This document shows, one piece after another, positions 52,524 to 62,273 of a stretch of DNA of 64,000 nt (positions within the stretch are counted from its first letter, which is position 1; every line of letters begins with the position of its first letter). The position numbers and the translations under genes were made by a program. The notes under the pieces were generated by a model, which saw only the letters and a program-made list of their open reading frames with translations, was not told the DNA's origin and did no database searches. This stretch comes from Pseudomonas sp. Tri1 (GTDB lineage: Bacteria > Pseudomonadota > Gammaproteobacteria > Pseudomonadales > Pseudomonadaceae). The stretch spans positions 3,704,001 through 3,768,000 of the forward strand of contig NZ_CP072913.1 in assembly GCF_017968885.1 (NCBI RefSeq). The letters are read 5' to 3'.

Positions 52524-53350
52524 GGCCGGGCTGCCGCCCAGTCCACCCAACCGAATTGCCAGGTTGCCAGGATCAACAGGCCGAACGCGATCCGATACCA
52601 GGCGAACACCGCGTAGCTGTGACTGGCGATAAAGCGCAGCAGGCCCTTGACCGCAATCATGGCGAAGATGAACGCGGTGACGAAACCGATGGCGAACACC
52701 GGGAAATCCGCCGGAACGAACAGTTCGCGGTACTTATAGCCCGAATAGACGGCTGCCCCGACCATGGTCGGCATCGCCAGGAAGAACGAAAACTCGGTCG
52801 CGGTCTTGCGTGACAGCCCGAACAGCAACCCACCGATGATCGTTGCGCCCGAACGGGAAGTCCCGGGAATCATCGCAATGCACTGGGCCAGGCCGACCTT
52901 CAGCGCATCCTTCCAACTGATCTCATCCACCGTTTCGGCATGCACTTGATGCTGGCGCTTCTCGGCCCAGAGCATCACCAAGCCACCCAACACCAGCGCC
53001 ATCGCCACCGTGACCGGGTTGAACAGGTACTCGTGGATCAGATCAGCAAACAGCACGCCCAGCACCACGGCGGGCAGGAAAGCGATCAGCAGGTTGGCGG
53101 TAAACCGGCGAGCGCTGGGTTGCGTCGGCAAGCCCAGCACCACGTCGAAGATCTTGCGCCGAAACTCCCACACCACCGCCAGGATCGCGCCAAGCTGGAT
53201 AATGATGTTGAACGCCATAGAGCGCTCGCCGCCGAACTCTAGCAAGTCAGCGACAATGATCTGGTGCCCCGTGCTGGAAATCGGCAGGAACTCCGTCAAG
53301 CCTTCTACCACGCCAAGAATCAGTGCCGAAAAGGCGGTCCACAAATCCAT
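52520..53350 (-). CDS. uppP: Undecaprenyl-diphosphatase
   Basis: A 276-aa BacA/UppP enzyme recycling undecaprenyl pyrophosphate to the monophosphate carrier used for peptidoglycan and O-antigen. The catalytic (E/Q)xxxE-type motif is in [21 protein letters not shown], and the [10 protein letters not shown] loop supplies the conserved serine and arginine. Around eight membrane segments. High-level UppP gives bacitracin resistance in other bacteria. Confidence 0.94.
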   Translation of the reverse strand: MDLWTAFSALILGVVEGLTEFLPISSTGHQIIVADLLEFGGERSMAFNIIIQLGAILAVVWEFRRKIFDVVLGLPTQPSARRFTANLLIAFLPAVVLGVLFADLIHEYLFNPVTVAMALVLGGLVMLWAEKRQHQVHAETVDEISWKDALKVGLAQCIAMIPGTSRSGATIIGGLLFGLSRKTATEFSFFLAMPTMVGAAVYSGYKYRELFVPADFPVFAIGFVTAFIFAMIAVKGLLRFIASHSYAVFAWYRIAFGLLILATWQFGWVDWAAARP

Positions 53351-53473
53351 TCATCCCCCAAAAGACTATGCTTGCGCAGGTCTCATCAAATTTTAAGCGG
53401 TATGCGAGTGAAAACAGCGGGTGCACGGTGACTGCGATTTTTCAAAAAAACCAATGAAAAAATCAGGACAGGC

Positions 53474-53500
53474 TCAGGTTTTGCGCTGCGGGGCCGAAAT
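53474..53500 (+). promoter_or_regulatory. Candidate FliA (sigma28) promoter of the MCP gene
   Basis: TCAGGTTT, 11 bases, GCCGAAAT: six of eight matches to each half of the motility consensus TAAAGTTT-N11-GCCGATAA. It lies ~120 bases ahead of the chemoreceptor start. Chemoreceptor genes are common FliA targets. Confidence 0.5.
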
Positions 53501-53620
53501 CCTATCAGACAAGCCCTGATAACGCTGCCGCGTTATGACTCAGGTCAATGATGGATAGCTGCCAGGCGCTACAGTGCCGGCCGTCGTTATGACAAGAATA
53601 AGAAACCGGAGTGACAGCGT

Positions 53621-55255
53621 ATGAATAGCTTGCGCAGTGTGTCGATCAGCCGACGCTTGTGGCTCATCCTGATCGTGGCCATCGTGATGTTGTTCACCTT
53701 GGGCGCGTTGATGCTTATACAGATCCATAGCGACCTCTACCAAGCCAAAGTGCAGAAAACCCAGCATGTGGTGCAGACCGCCAGCGGCGTGCTGAGCTAT
53801 TACCATGGCCTGGAAACTGCCGGCACCCTGACCCGCGACGCCGCGCAAAAGCAGGCCCTCAGCGCCGTGCGTGGCCTGCGCTATAACGAGACTGATTATT
53901 TCTGGATCAACGACCTGACGCCCGTCATGGTCATGCACCCGGCCAACCCGAAACTCGAAGGCCAGAACCTCTCGGCGATCCGCGACCCGAACGGTTATGC
54001 GCTGTTCAATGAGATGGTTGCCATCGCCAAGTCCAAGGGCGCCGGCATGATCAACTACCTCTGGCCGAAACCGGGGGCCGAGGCGCCGGTGGGCAAGACT
54101 TCCTACGTCAAACTGTTCGAGCCGTGGGGTTGGATCATCGGTTCGGGCGTGTATGTTGATGACGTGCAAGCCGAATTCCAGTCCCAGGTGATCAAAGCCA
54201 CCGTGATCGGACTGGTGATCACCCTGCTCATGGGCCTGCTGCTGACCTTGATTGTGCGCAGCATCGTTCGCCCCCTGCAGGAAACGGTCAACGCCATGGC
54301 CAACATCGCCAGCGGCGAAAGCGACTTGACCCGCACCCTCGACACCCACGGCCAGGACGAAGTCACCCAACTGGCGCGGCACTTCAATGCCTTTACCGCC
54401 AAGCTGAGGCAAGTGGTGACCCAACTGCAAGCCTCGGCCAGCGCGCTGGGACAATCCTCCAACGAGTTGGGCAACGACGCCGCCCAGGCACAGGAGCGCA
54501 GCCAGCAGCAATCGCAACAAATGGAACTGGTGGCCACCGCGATCAACGAAGTGACCTATGGCGTGCAGGACGTGGCGAAGAACGCCGAACACGCCGCCAG
54601 CGAGATGCGTGACGCCGAATCCCAGGCCCAGCAAGGCCAGGTCAATATCGACGGCAGCCTGCAACAGATCGACCGCCTCTCCCAGACCATCGATCAGGCG
54701 GTGGAAGTGATTCGCACCCTGGCCAGCGAAAGCACCCAGATTGGCAGCGTGCTGGAGGTGATCCGCTCGATTGCCGAGCAGACCAACCTGCTGGCCCTCA
54801 ACGCCGCCATCGAGGCCGCTCGCGCCGGTGAGCAAGGCCGCGGCTTTGCGGTGGTGGCTGACGAAGTACGGCTGCTGGCCCAGCGCACGCAAAAGTCCAC
54901 CGCCGAAATCCAGGCAATGATCGAACGTCTGCAGAACCATTCCGAAGCGGCGGTAAAAGTCATCAGCGACAGCAGCCGAGCCTCGCAGCTCACCATCGAA
55001 CAAGCCGGCCTGGCGGGCGCCAGCCTCAACGCCATCGGCCAGGCCTTGCGCAACCTCAACAGCCTGAACGCTTCCATCGCCAGCGCCACCCTGCAGCAGG
55101 CCCATGTGGTGGAAGACATCAACCAGAACGTCACCCAGGCGGCCGGCCTGTCCCACAGCACCGCCCTGGCCGCCGAACAGTCGAGCCTGGCGAGCACGCG
55201 GCTCAAGGCTCTGAGTGAGCAGTTGAACGGGTTGCTCACACAGTTCCGTGTCTAA
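53621..55255 (+). CDS. Methyl-accepting chemotaxis protein with single Cache domain
   Basis: A 544-aa chemoreceptor. TM1 is ~12-34. A periplasmic sCache-type domain (~35-190) holds [30 protein letters not shown] and ends [19 protein letters not shown]2 is ~191-213, a HAMP domain is ~214-268, and the signalling hairpin has the invariant [34 protein letters not shown]. No C-terminal pentapeptide for CheR tethering is seen. sCache receptors of this type often sense small organic acids; ligand not determinable. GGAG precedes the ATG. Confidence 0.92.
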   Translation: MNSLRSVSISRRLWLILIVAIVMLFTLGALMLIQIHSDLYQAKVQKTQHVVQTASGVLSYYHGLETAGTLTRDAAQKQALSAVRGLRYNETDYFWINDLTPVMVMHPANPKLEGQNLSAIRDPNGYALFNEMVAIAKSKGAGMINYLWPKPGAEAPVGKTSYVKLFEPWGWIIGSGVYVDDVQAEFQSQVIKATVIGLVITLLMGLLLTLIVRSIVRPLQETVNAMANIASGESDLTRTLDTHGQDEVTQLARHFNAFTAKLRQVVTQLQASASALGQSSNELGNDAAQAQERSQQQSQQMELVATAINEVTYGVQDVAKNAEHAASEMRDAESQAQQGQVNIDGSLQQIDRLSQTIDQAVEVIRTLASESTQIGSVLEVIRSIAEQTNLLALNAAIEAARAGEQGRGFAVVADEVRLLAQRTQKSTAEIQAMIERLQNHSEAAVKVISDSSRASQLTIEQAGLAGASLNAIGQALRNLNSLNASIASATLQQAHVVEDINQNVTQAAGLSHSTALAAEQSSLASTRLKALSEQLNGLLTQFRV

Positions 55256-55271
55256 GGATTGATGGCCCCTT

Positions 55272-55424
55272 TTGTGGGAGGCGAGCTTGCTCGCGATGGC
55301 GACGGTACATATCAGCACTGATACAAGCTGAGCCACCGCTATCGCGAGCAAGCTCGCTCCCGCAGGTTTTTTTTGTATTGGCCCCACACCGCAAGTCCCT
55401 TGTGGGAGCGAGCCGGCTCGCGAT
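55272..55424. repeat. Three REP units
   Basis: Units at ~55272-55296, 55340-55364 (inverted) and 55400-55424. The first two form an inverted pair with a one-base insertion in the left arm; the third reads GCGAGCCGGCTCGC. An 8-base T-run follows the second, so the 3' end of the MCP transcript may lie here. Confidence 0.85.
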
Positions 55425-55513
55425 AGCGGCGGCACAGCCAGCATTGATATTGGAGCTGGCCACTGCATAACGTTTACAATCGCCGCCCTCTCCTATTTTC
55501 CCAAGGAACCGCC

Positions 55514-56077
55514 ATGTCCGGGCTTGAACTGTTTGCCGCAGCCCTCGGCGTGATTGCTGTCTGGTTGACGGTCAAGCAGAACCCCTGGTGCTGGCCGATC
55601 GGCCTGGTCATGGTGTTGCTGTACAGCTGGATTTTCTTCGAAGTGAAGTTGTACTCAGACATGTTGCTGCAGGTGATCTACGCCGCGCTGCAACTCTATG
55701 GCTGGTGGCAATGGACCCGTGCCGGACAGCATCATGATGGCCGTCAGGTGACGTACCTGGGCACGCCGTCGGTGCTGCTCGGCCTGGCCATTGGTGCGGC
55801 AGGCAGTTTGATCCTGGGCGCCGCCATGGCGCACTGGACCGACGCCGCCCAGCCCTGGCTCGACGCGGCGCTTACCGGCTTCAGCCTCGTGGCCCAGTGG
55901 TGGATGGCGCAGAAACGCGTGCAATGCTGGCCCCTGTGGATCGCCCTGGACGTCATCTTCGTTGGCCTGTTCATCTACAAAGGCCTGCACCTGACCGCCG
56001 CACTCTACGCCTTGTTCACCCTGCTGGCCGTGCAAGGCTGGCGGGAATGGCGCGTCGACCCGGCCCTGCGCGCATGA
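55514..56077 (+). CDS. pnuC: Nicotinamide riboside transporter PnuC
   Basis: A 187-aa integral membrane protein with about seven hydrophobic segments, of the PnuC family. Family signatures include NPWCWPIGLVMVLLYSWIFFEVKLYSDMLLQVIYAALQLYGWWQW and CWPLWIALDVIFVGLFIYKG. It imports nicotinamide riboside by facilitated diffusion, trapped by phosphorylation. The kinase that would do this begins within its stop region (4-base overlap). AAGGAA lies upstream. Confidence 0.9.
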   Translation: MSGLELFAAALGVIAVWLTVKQNPWCWPIGLVMVLLYSWIFFEVKLYSDMLLQVIYAALQLYGWWQWTRAGQHHDGRQVTYLGTPSVLLGLAIGAAGSLILGAAMAHWTDAAQPWLDAALTGFSLVAQWWMAQKRVQCWPLWIALDVIFVGLFIYKGLHLTAALYALFTLLAVQGWREWRVDPALRA

Positions 56078-56598
56078 AAGTGGTGGTCCTGACCGGTCCG
56101 GAATCCAGCGGCAAAAGCTGGCTGGCGGCGCAATTGCAGGCGCATTTCGGCGGTTTGCGCGTGGACGAATACGTTCGCCACTTCATGGAACAGACCCTGC
56201 GCGATACCTGCCTGGCCGACATCACTGACATCGCCACCGGCCAATTGGCCTGGGAGGACACGGCCCGCGCCCATCAGCCCGCGTTGCTGATCCTCGACAC
56301 CCATCTGCTGAGCAATATCCTCTGGAGCCAGACCCTGTTCGACGACTGCCCGGACTGGCTCGAACCGGCCTTGCTGGCACGCCATTACGATTTGCACCTG
56401 CTGCTGAGCCCCGAGCAGGTCGAATGGACCGGTGACGGCCTGCGCTGCCAGCCCGATCTGACAGCGCGCCTGCGTTTCTTCGACGCGATCGAGCATTGGC
56501 TGGTCCGGCATCGGCAGCCTTTCCAAGTCATCGAAGGTAATTGGGCACAACGTCGGGACCGGGTGTTCGCAGCCGTGACCCGACTGCTCGAAGCCTGA
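56074..56598 (+). CDS. NadR-like ribosylnicotinamide kinase
   Basis: A 174-aa P-loop ATPase matching the C-terminal kinase domain of NadR. It opens with KVVVLTGPESSGKSWLAAQL (Walker A GPESSGKS, ~8-15), then VDEYVRHFM and the Walker B-like LLILDTHLLSN. It lacks both the HTH and the adenylyltransferase domain of full NadR. Together with the overlapping pnuC it forms a minimal nicotinamide riboside import-and-phosphorylation pair feeding NAD synthesis. Confidence 0.85.
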   Translation: MKVVVLTGPESSGKSWLAAQLQAHFGGLRVDEYVRHFMEQTLRDTCLADITDIATGQLAWEDTARAHQPALLILDTHLLSNILWSQTLFDDCPDWLEPALLARHYDLHLLLSPEQVEWTGDGLRCQPDLTARLRFFDAIEHWLVRHRQPFQVIEGNWAQRRDRVFAAVTRLLEA

Positions 56599-56960
56599 CC
56601 CCGGTCAAAATCCCTCCTTAAGGCTAGCAGCCTTGCCCCCCTCACCACGGGAATGTGTTCCGCTGCTGAAACACTTGCCCCGTGCCAAACCCTGCCCCCG
56701 TGCCGCTTCACACAATTGTCATCGTCACTGTAAGTTTTTTGAAACACCTGCCTCCAGGCCCCTGATCCAGAGCCAAGCGATAGCGCACGGCCATTAGCGG
56801 CCATTATGGCTGTCTCACGGATGAAACAGATCCACTTCGCGACCCACCCCAAAAAACCTAACCCATTGAATTCGAAGTCATTCCAAAACACGGCACAACA
56901 CCTGCTCTCCCACTTCGCAACGCTGACAAGGGCCAGCCCACCGAAGAAGGAATCGATGCC
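56599..56960 (+). promoter_or_regulatory. Upstream region of the fap operon
   Basis: About 360 bases with no credible gene. It is unusually C/A-rich on the + strand compared with coding neighbours and includes a short repeat of GGCCATTA near 56790-56805. The fap promoter should lie here. FleQ controls fap in P. aeruginosa, but I could not locate a convincing FleQ box or a -24/-12 element. Confidence 0.5.
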
Positions 56961-57407
56961 GTGGGGACTTTCAAAAGAAGTTTGACTTGCCTGCTATTGA
57001 TCGGCTGCGCCGCTGGCGCAACGCTCAGCCTACCGGTGCAGGCCGAGGGAAATGGCGTCATTGTGCTCAACCGTGACGTGCAGCCCGTCCACATCGGTCG
57101 CAACGGTGGCAAAGACCCCTACCCGACCACTGTCAACGCCAACCCATCCGACCGAATCAATCAGGCGATCACCAGCACCGAATTGAGTGACGGCGAGTTC
57201 GCCAGCGTTGCCAGCGGCGCCTCGATCCGCAACACCATTAACTCGAACACCGGCGTACAGGGCCTGAATGTCGTAACCAACCCCAACGGCATGCCGGGCA
57301 TGAGTGCCGGCCACGGTGGCGGCAGTGGTGGCGCGATTTCCGGCACCATCAACCGCTCGCTGAGTTCCGGCCTGGCCCCACTGGGTCGGTTGGCGGGAGG
57401 TCAGTGA
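56961..57407 (+). CDS. fapA: Fap amyloid accessory protein FapA
   Basis: A 148-aa secreted protein with a signal peptide (SLTCLLLIGCAAGATLSLPVQA, cleavage near residue 28). The mature part is low in charge with Asn/Ser/Gly-rich stretches and a glycine-rich end (GHGGGSGGAISGTINRSLSSG). First gene of the fap cluster; in P. fluorescens UK4, deletion of fapA changes the FapB/FapC composition of fibrils. GTG 56961 is used, preceded by GAAGGAA at good spacing; the nearby ATG 56956 is in another frame. Confidence 0.85.
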   Translation: MGTFKRSLTCLLLIGCAAGATLSLPVQAEGNGVIVLNRDVQPVHIGRNGGKDPYPTTVNANPSDRINQAITSTELSDGEFASVASGASIRNTINSNTGVQGLNVVTNPNGMPGMSAGHGGGSGGAISGTINRSLSSGLAPLGRLAGGQ

Positions 57408-57408
57408 C

Positions 57409-57987
57409 ATGAAGCCAGCCCTGTTTCTGCTTGCCCTGCTCGGCACCTCCATCGCGTTCGCCGATCCTGGCGCGGCGGTGGTCAGCAGCGCCACCTTGCA
57501 AGATTCCGGCAGCCATTACACCGGCAACTTCAACGTCAACCAGGCGGCCGGCGACCAGACCCAGCAGACCAATACTCGGGCCATCGCCATCGGCACCAGC
57601 GCGCACGCCACCACCAACGTGCACCAACGTCTCGACACACCGGCTGACCCGTCCATGAACGCGACCGCCCGCATCGGCGGCAACTCTTTCACCAACGGCA
57701 ACGGAGTACTGGGCGTCAACCAGTCCGCCGGAGCCAACAATCAGATGGCCAATGTCATGCGCGTGGGTATCAGCGCCCATCCGCAGAGCATTGACGACAG
57801 CGCCCTTTCTCAACAGAACGTGGCGTTGCTACCGAACTCAGGAGCAACTGGCACCCCAAGCGGCAGTCGCCAGGTCGTCACCAGCGACCAGGCCTTCACC
57901 GGCAGCCGAGGGGTCATCCAGGTGAACCAGAGTGCCGGGGTGGGAAACCGTATGGCCAACACCCTGAGCATCCGGGTCGCAGACTGA
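57409..57987 (+). CDS. fapB: Minor amyloid subunit / nucleator FapB
   Basis: A 192-aa secreted protein (signal peptide ~1-18, ending SIAFA). Three imperfect repeats can be read: GNFNVNQAAGDQTQQTN, GVLGVNQSAGANNQMAN and GVIQVNQSAGVGNRMAN, each a probable beta-strand turn of the amyloid core, separated by variable linkers. In Pseudomonas Fap systems FapB is the proposed nucleator for FapC. No cysteine is seen in the mature part. Starts directly after fapA. Confidence 0.88.
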   Translation: MKPALFLLALLGTSIAFADPGAAVVSSATLQDSGSHYTGNFNVNQAAGDQTQQTNTRAIAIGTSAHATTNVHQRLDTPADPSMNATARIGGNSFTNGNGVLGVNQSAGANNQMANVMRVGISAHPQSIDDSALSQQNVALLPNSGATGTPSGSRQVVTSDQAFTGSRGVIQVNQSAGVGNRMANTLSIRVAD

Positions 57988-58050
57988 CCCGGCGCAGCAA
58001 CCATAAGAAAAGCACTGACACTTAACCAACGACACGCAAGGAGAAACACC

Positions 58051-59031
58051 ATGAAACCTACAATGGCACTCAAACCATTGGTTTTCGCTCTCGCCGCTGT
58101 CATGGCAATGGCCGCACAGGCCGGAGGAAACGGCAACGGTAACGGGCACGGCAATGGTCATGACCACCATGACCATCAAGGGCCAACATTGGATCAACTG
58201 CTCTCCATCAATGCCGGCGCTGGGGCTACGGTGCTGGATGAGCAGAACAGCGACGGCAACGTGGTGACCAACCAGGCCACCAAAAACACTGCTGACGCCG
58301 CAGACTCGCTCAATGGCAGCAACGGCAACATGGGCGCCAATATCGCCGCTGGCGACGGCAACCAGCAAGACAACGCCGCCGCCCTGGCCACCGCCGACGA
58401 AAGCTTCATCTTCGGCTCGGCAGTTGCCGCCTCCAGCGCCACGCAAGTCAATAACAACAACTACGTTAAAAACAACTCGACCCAAAACAACGCCTCACTC
58501 ACCAGTGCAGGCAACAACGGCTCCGGCAACATCGGCATCAACGTGACCGCCGGCAACTTCAACCAACAGAAAAACAACCTGGCCATCGCCGTCTCCGGAG
58601 GCCGTGTCGCACAAGCCTCTGCCTCGGCTGACCAGTCTTCCACCGGTCTTGTGGTCGACAACAAAGGCGTGCGGACCTACAAAACCGACACCCTCACCAG
58701 CACCTACAGCGCATCTGGCACGTTCAAAGCCAAAGGTACCGGTACCGCCGAGGATGATCACGGTGGCTGGGACAACAAAGGTGGCTACGGCGGTGGTCAC
58801 GATGACGACAAGTTCAAGTTCTCCGCCGTGGGTACGTTTGAACTGGCCGGCAGCAACACCCAGCAGGTGCTGACGCCCGATGGCTGGAAAAACCCTGTGA
58901 TCAACAACGCCACGATGCACAACTCCATGAACGGCTTCTCCGGTAACGGCGGCGCCAACGTATCGGCAGGCGTGGGCAACCAGCAAAGCAACTCGCTGTC
59001 CATCGCAGCCGGCTGCAAAGCCTGCATGTAA
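58051..59031 (+). CDS. fapC: Major functional amyloid subunit FapC
   Basis: A 326-aa secreted fibre protein. Signal peptide ~1-24, then a Gly/Asn/His-rich stretch (~25-43). Three repeats of a G-x-N-x-x-A-G-x-x-N-Q-Q-x-N pattern lie at ~94-108, ~160-175 and ~301-315, separated by Ala/Ser/Thr- and Gly/Asp-rich linkers. A C-terminal Cys322-x-x-Cys325 is conserved in FapC. It forms extracellular biofilm fibrils. A strong terminator-like hairpin follows within the operon. Confidence 0.92.
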   Translation: MKPTMALKPLVFALAAVMAMAAQAGGNGNGNGHGNGHDHHDHQGPTLDQLLSINAGAGATVLDEQNSDGNVVTNQATKNTADAADSLNGSNGNMGANIAAGDGNQQDNAAALATADESFIFGSAVAASSATQVNNNNYVKNNSTQNNASLTSAGNNGSGNIGINVTAGNFNQQKNNLAIAVSGGRVAQASASADQSSTGLVVDNKGVRTYKTDTLTSTYSASGTFKAKGTGTAEDDHGGWDNKGGYGGGHDDDKFKFSAVGTFELAGSNTQQVLTPDGWKNPVINNATMHNSMNGFSGNGGANVSAGVGNQQSNSLSIAAGCKACM

Positions 59032-59044
59032 GCGCGTATGAAAG

Positions 59045-59070
59045 AAGCCCCGGAAACGGGGCTTTTTTTT
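59045..59070 (+). terminator. Intrinsic-terminator-like hairpin between fapC and fapD
   Basis: AGCCCCG, loop GAAA, CGGGGCT followed by eight T. It begins 14 bases after the fapC stop and lies inside the operon, 27 bases before fapD. It would reduce transcription of fapDEF relative to fapABC. Confidence 0.85.
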
Positions 59071-59096
59071 CCAGGTTTCCATAAGGCGTACTCATC

Positions 59097-59777
59097 ATGC
59101 GTATGACTGCCCTTTCCCTGCTCCTGTGCTTTGCTTGCGTAGCTGAAGCGGCGCAGATGCCAGTCGCAGCCCTGCCTGGCGGCATGCTGGTCTATAAGCC
59201 GGTGCAAAGCGTACGCGAACGCAAGTTCAGCGACATCGTCGAGCAGAAAACCGATTTCAGCTGCGGCGCTGCCGCACTGGCCACGGTGTTGCGCCAGGCC
59301 TATTGGCTTGACGTCGATGAAGAGCATGTCATCAAGGGCATGTTGACCAATGCCGACCAGAACCTGGTTCGCACCCAAGGGTTTTCCATGCTGGACATGA
59401 AACGCTATGTGGAAACCATCGGCATGCGCGCCCGGGGCTACCGGATACCGCCTGAGAAACTCGAAGCGGTGACGATTCCGGTGGTGGTCCTGATGGAAAT
59501 ACGCGGCTACAAGCACTTCGTGGTGTTGCAACGGGCCGACAAGCAATGGGTCTACATCGGCGACCCGGTGCTGGGGCACAAACGCTACACCCATGATGAT
59601 TTCGTCAAAGGCTGGAACGGCATCGTCTTTGCCATCGTCGGCCCGGGTTATGACAAGACCAATGCATTGCGCAGCCCTCCGCAACCGCTGACGGCGCGTA
59701 ACAAGCTGGACGGCTTCAACCCGGTCAAGGATGCAGAACTGATGGATTTCGGCTTCATACAGAGCGACTTTTTCTAA
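59097..59777 (+). CDS. fapD: C39-type peptidase FapD
   Basis: A 226-aa C39-family cysteine protease. The signal peptide ends near AEAA (~19). The triad is read as Cys56 in DFSCGAAALATVLR, His140 in RGYKHFVVLQR and Asp156 in YIGDPVLGHKRY. It resembles peptidase domains of bacteriocin exporters but without transporter parts. In Fap systems it is needed for fibre export or maturation; its substrate is not settled. Confidence 0.92.
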   Translation: MRMTALSLLLCFACVAEAAQMPVAALPGGMLVYKPVQSVRERKFSDIVEQKTDFSCGAAALATVLRQAYWLDVDEEHVIKGMLTNADQNLVRTQGFSMLDMKRYVETIGMRARGYRIPPEKLEAVTIPVVVLMEIRGYKHFVVLQRADKQWVYIGDPVLGHKRYTHDDFVKGWNGIVFAIVGPGYDKTNALRSPPQPLTARNKLDGFNPVKDAELMDFGFIQSDFF

Positions 59778-59828
59778 TCGCCGACAACTGCCAAAGAAAA
59801 AAGGAGCAGGACGCTCCGGGAGCAACAC

Positions 59829-60575
59829 ATGAAAACTTCACACTGGCTGTCGCTGGCCTGCCTGGCCGCGACTGCCTCGGGCTATGCCCATGCCGGATTC
59901 AAACCCATCGAGGTCAAGGACCAGGAGCTTGCCGAGCTACGTGGTCGTTATGTCATGCCCGGCCGAGTCATCAGCTTCGGCATCGTCATGAGCAGTACCT
60001 GGCGCAACGCCAGCGGCGACCTGATCGGCGCCAGCAGTTCCATGCAGATCCAGGCCGCTACCGTCAAACCCGAGTTCTACGTCTCGACCATCAAGCAGAC
60101 CGGCAACGGCAGCGCGCCGGAACAGGGCAACGGCAATATTACCGGTGGCGCAGGCCTTGGCAGCAGCCAGGGCGTGACCCAGAGCGTACGCGCCGCCGGC
60201 GACGGTAACACCGCCTACAACAATGTCACCATCAACGTGAAGGAGAGCAGCCAGGCACCCGCATTGACGCCCTCCCAAGGCCAATTGCTGACCAAGGGCC
60301 AGACCATCAGCGGCAGCAACGCCGCCGGCAGTGTCGCGGTCACCGCCACCGGCAGCGGCGTGCAAATGGCGATCCAGGCCAGCCACAATCAGGGCAGCAC
60401 CCTGCAACAAGTGGCCCAGGGCGGCTTGCTGCAAAACACCCGTCTGTTGGGCAACAGCAACCTGGTCAACAACATGACGCAGCTCAACGTGGTGCTGAAC
60501 AATAACGGCCCCAGTGCTGGGGCGCTGGACTGCAACCTGACCCAACTACGCGGCCTTCGTAACCTCGGTTATTGA
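59829..60575 (+). CDS. fapE: Fap extracellular component FapE
   Basis: A 248-aa secreted protein (signal peptide ~1-21, ending YAHA). The mature part is rich in Gly, Ser, Gln and Asn, with GTGN-type segments such as [26 protein letters not shown], and ends with a conserved-looking DCNLTQLRG. FapE is found in small amounts in purified fibrils and is thought to associate with secretion or the fibre. The Glu-rich [13 protein letters not shown] start of the mature protein recalls a double-glycine-type leader. Confidence 0.86.
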   Translation: MKTSHWLSLACLAATASGYAHAGFKPIEVKDQELAELRGRYVMPGRVISFGIVMSSTWRNASGDLIGASSSMQIQAATVKPEFYVSTIKQTGNGSAPEQGNGNITGGAGLGSSQGVTQSVRAAGDGNTAYNNVTINVKESSQAPALTPSQGQLLTKGQTISGSNAAGSVAVTATGSGVQMAIQASHNQGSTLQQVAQGGLLQNTRLLGNSNLVNNMTQLNVVLNNNGPSAGALDCNLTQLRGLRNLGY

Positions 60576-60621
60576 ACTACGCTGTTTTGCGACCATTGGG
60601 CAATTAGGGACGGCATATTTC

Positions 60622-61905
60622 ATGTATCGATCCGTATCGTTGCGCGCTGTGATGTGTTTAAGCACGTTGTTCCCGGCAACCGTGTTGCAAGCGGCACCGG
60701 ACGCGGACATCGAGGCCCTGAAACAGGAACTTCTTGAGCTCAAGCAGCGATACGAGGTCCAGCAAAAAGCCCTGGCGGTGCTCGAACAGCGGGTTCGCCA
60801 GGTGGAGGATCAACCCGCCGCCCCACCGCCCAAGCGCCTGGTCAAATCCCCGGCCGACATGAAAGGCAGCCAGACCGTGGCCGGCAGCGGTGCGCCAACG
60901 ACCGGCGGCAGCGGCTACGGACAGTCCCTGGCGGATGACTCCCAACCGGCCCAGAGCGTCTCCAACCTCTATGACGAGGCCAGTGGCTTCTTTGGCGGCG
61001 GCAAATTCAGCTTCGAAACCGGCGTGACCTATTCGCGCTACGACACACGACAACTGATCCTCAACGGCTTCCTGGCCCTGGATTCGATTTTCCTGGGCAA
61101 CATCAACCTCGACCGAATCAAGGCCGACACTTGGACGCTGGACCTCACCGGTCGCTATAACTTCGATAATCGCTGGCAGTTCGACCTCAACGTGCCGGTG
61201 ATCTACCGCGAATCCACGTACCAATCGGGCGGCGCCAACAATGGAGCCGCCGGCGTCACCAGCGAAGAAACCGTCACCCGCGACCCCACCATCGGTGACG
61301 TCAACTTCGGCATCGCCTACAAGTTCATGGATGAATCGATCGACACCCCGGACGCGGTGGTTACCCTGCGCGTCAAGGCGCCAACGGGCAAGGATCCGTT
61401 CGGCATCAAGCTGCGCCAATCCCAGGCCAACACCAACCTGTTCGTGCCTGAAGACCTGCCTACTGGCAACGGCGTCTGGTCGATCACGCCCGGGCTCTCG
61501 TTGGTCAAGACCTTCGACCCGGCGGTGCTGTTCGGCACCCTGTCCTACACCCACAATTTCGAAGAGTCGTTCGACGACATCAGCTCAACCGTCAACCAGA
61601 AGGTACCGGGCAAGGTACGCATCGGCGACAGCTTCCAGCTTGGCGCGGGCATCGCCTTTGCCTTGAACGAAAAAATGAGTATGTCGTTCTCGGTTTCTGA
61701 CCTCATACAAAAGAAAAGCAAGCTCAAGCAGGACGGCGGGGATTGGGAGTCGGTGGTATCCAGCGACGCCAATGCCGGCTACTTCAACATCGGCATGACC
61801 GTGGCGGCCAGCGACAACCTGACCATCGTGCCCAACCTGTCCATCGGGCTGACCGACGACGCGCCGGATTTCACCTTTAGCCTGAAGTTTCCGTATTACT
61901 TCTAG
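60622..61905 (+). CDS. fapF: Outer-membrane secretion porin FapF
   Basis: A 427-aa outer-membrane protein. Signal peptide ~1-25 (ending LQAA), coiled coil ~28-60 ([29 protein letters not shown]), a Gly/Ser/Pro linker to ~110, then an amphipathic beta-barrel ending in a terminal aromatic residue (FPYYF). FapF of P. fluorescens UK4 forms a 12-stranded trimeric pore, gated by the N-terminal coiled coil, through which Fap subunits leave the cell. Last gene of the operon. Confidence 0.93.
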   Translation: MYRSVSLRAVMCLSTLFPATVLQAAPDADIEALKQELLELKQRYEVQQKALAVLEQRVRQVEDQPAAPPPKRLVKSPADMKGSQTVAGSGAPTTGGSGYGQSLADDSQPAQSVSNLYDEASGFFGGGKFSFETGVTYSRYDTRQLILNGFLALDSIFLGNINLDRIKADTWTLDLTGRYNFDNRWQFDLNVPVIYRESTYQSGGANNGAAGVTSEETVTRDPTIGDVNFGIAYKFMDESIDTPDAVVTLRVKAPTGKDPFGIKLRQSQANTNLFVPEDLPTGNGVWSITPGLSLVKTFDPAVLFGTLSYTHNFEESFDDISSTVNQKVPGKVRIGDSFQLGAGIAFALNEKMSMSFSVSDLIQKKSKLKQDGGDWESVVSSDANAGYFNIGMTVAASDNLTIVPNLSIGLTDDAPDFTFSLKFPYYF

Positions 61906-61906
61906 C

Positions 61907-62260
61907 GTCATCCCCTGCTCGCGATGGCGGCGGCACTTCCCACATTTATGCAGGCAGGTCCACCGCTATCGCGAGCAAGCTCGCTCCCACAGGGGTTTTG
62001 GGGGACTGAACATCCAGGTTCACCGCTATTCTCCTTGTGGGAGCGAGCTTGCTCGCGATAGCGGTGTGTCAGTCCCAGCAAAAATGACTGATCCACCGCT
62101 ACCCGAGCAAGCCCGCTCCCACAGGGGTTTTGGGGGACTGAACATCCAGGTTCACCGCTATTCTCCTTGTGGGAGCGAGCTTGCTCGCGATAGCGGTGTG
62201 TCAGTCCCAGCAAAAATGACTGATCCACCGCTACCCGAGCAAGCCCGCCACAAGGGGTTT
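61907..62260. repeat. REP array with a 132-bp tandem duplication
   Basis: Six REP-like units in alternating orientation. The stretch 61991-62122 is repeated almost identically at 62123-62254 (period 132), each copy holding a GCGAGCTTGCTCGC unit and a diverged GAGCAAGCCCGC unit. The second copy loses a few bases at its right end. No gene is present. Confidence 0.9.
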
Positions 62261-62273
62261 TGTGTTGGCAGCC

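Noticed and set aside
53540..55468. 642-aa open frame on the - strand
   Set aside because: It is antisense to a complete chemoreceptor gene and runs through REP units; no family features.
55440..55513. Riboswitch ahead of pnuC
   Set aside because: The gap after the REP units is under 90 bases and shows no NAD, preQ1 or TPP riboswitch-like conserved core that I can recognise.
61907..62260. Regularly spaced repeats as a CRISPR array
   Set aside because: The units are inverted REP sequences in alternating orientation with a long duplicated block, not equal direct repeats with unique spacers, and no cas gene is present.
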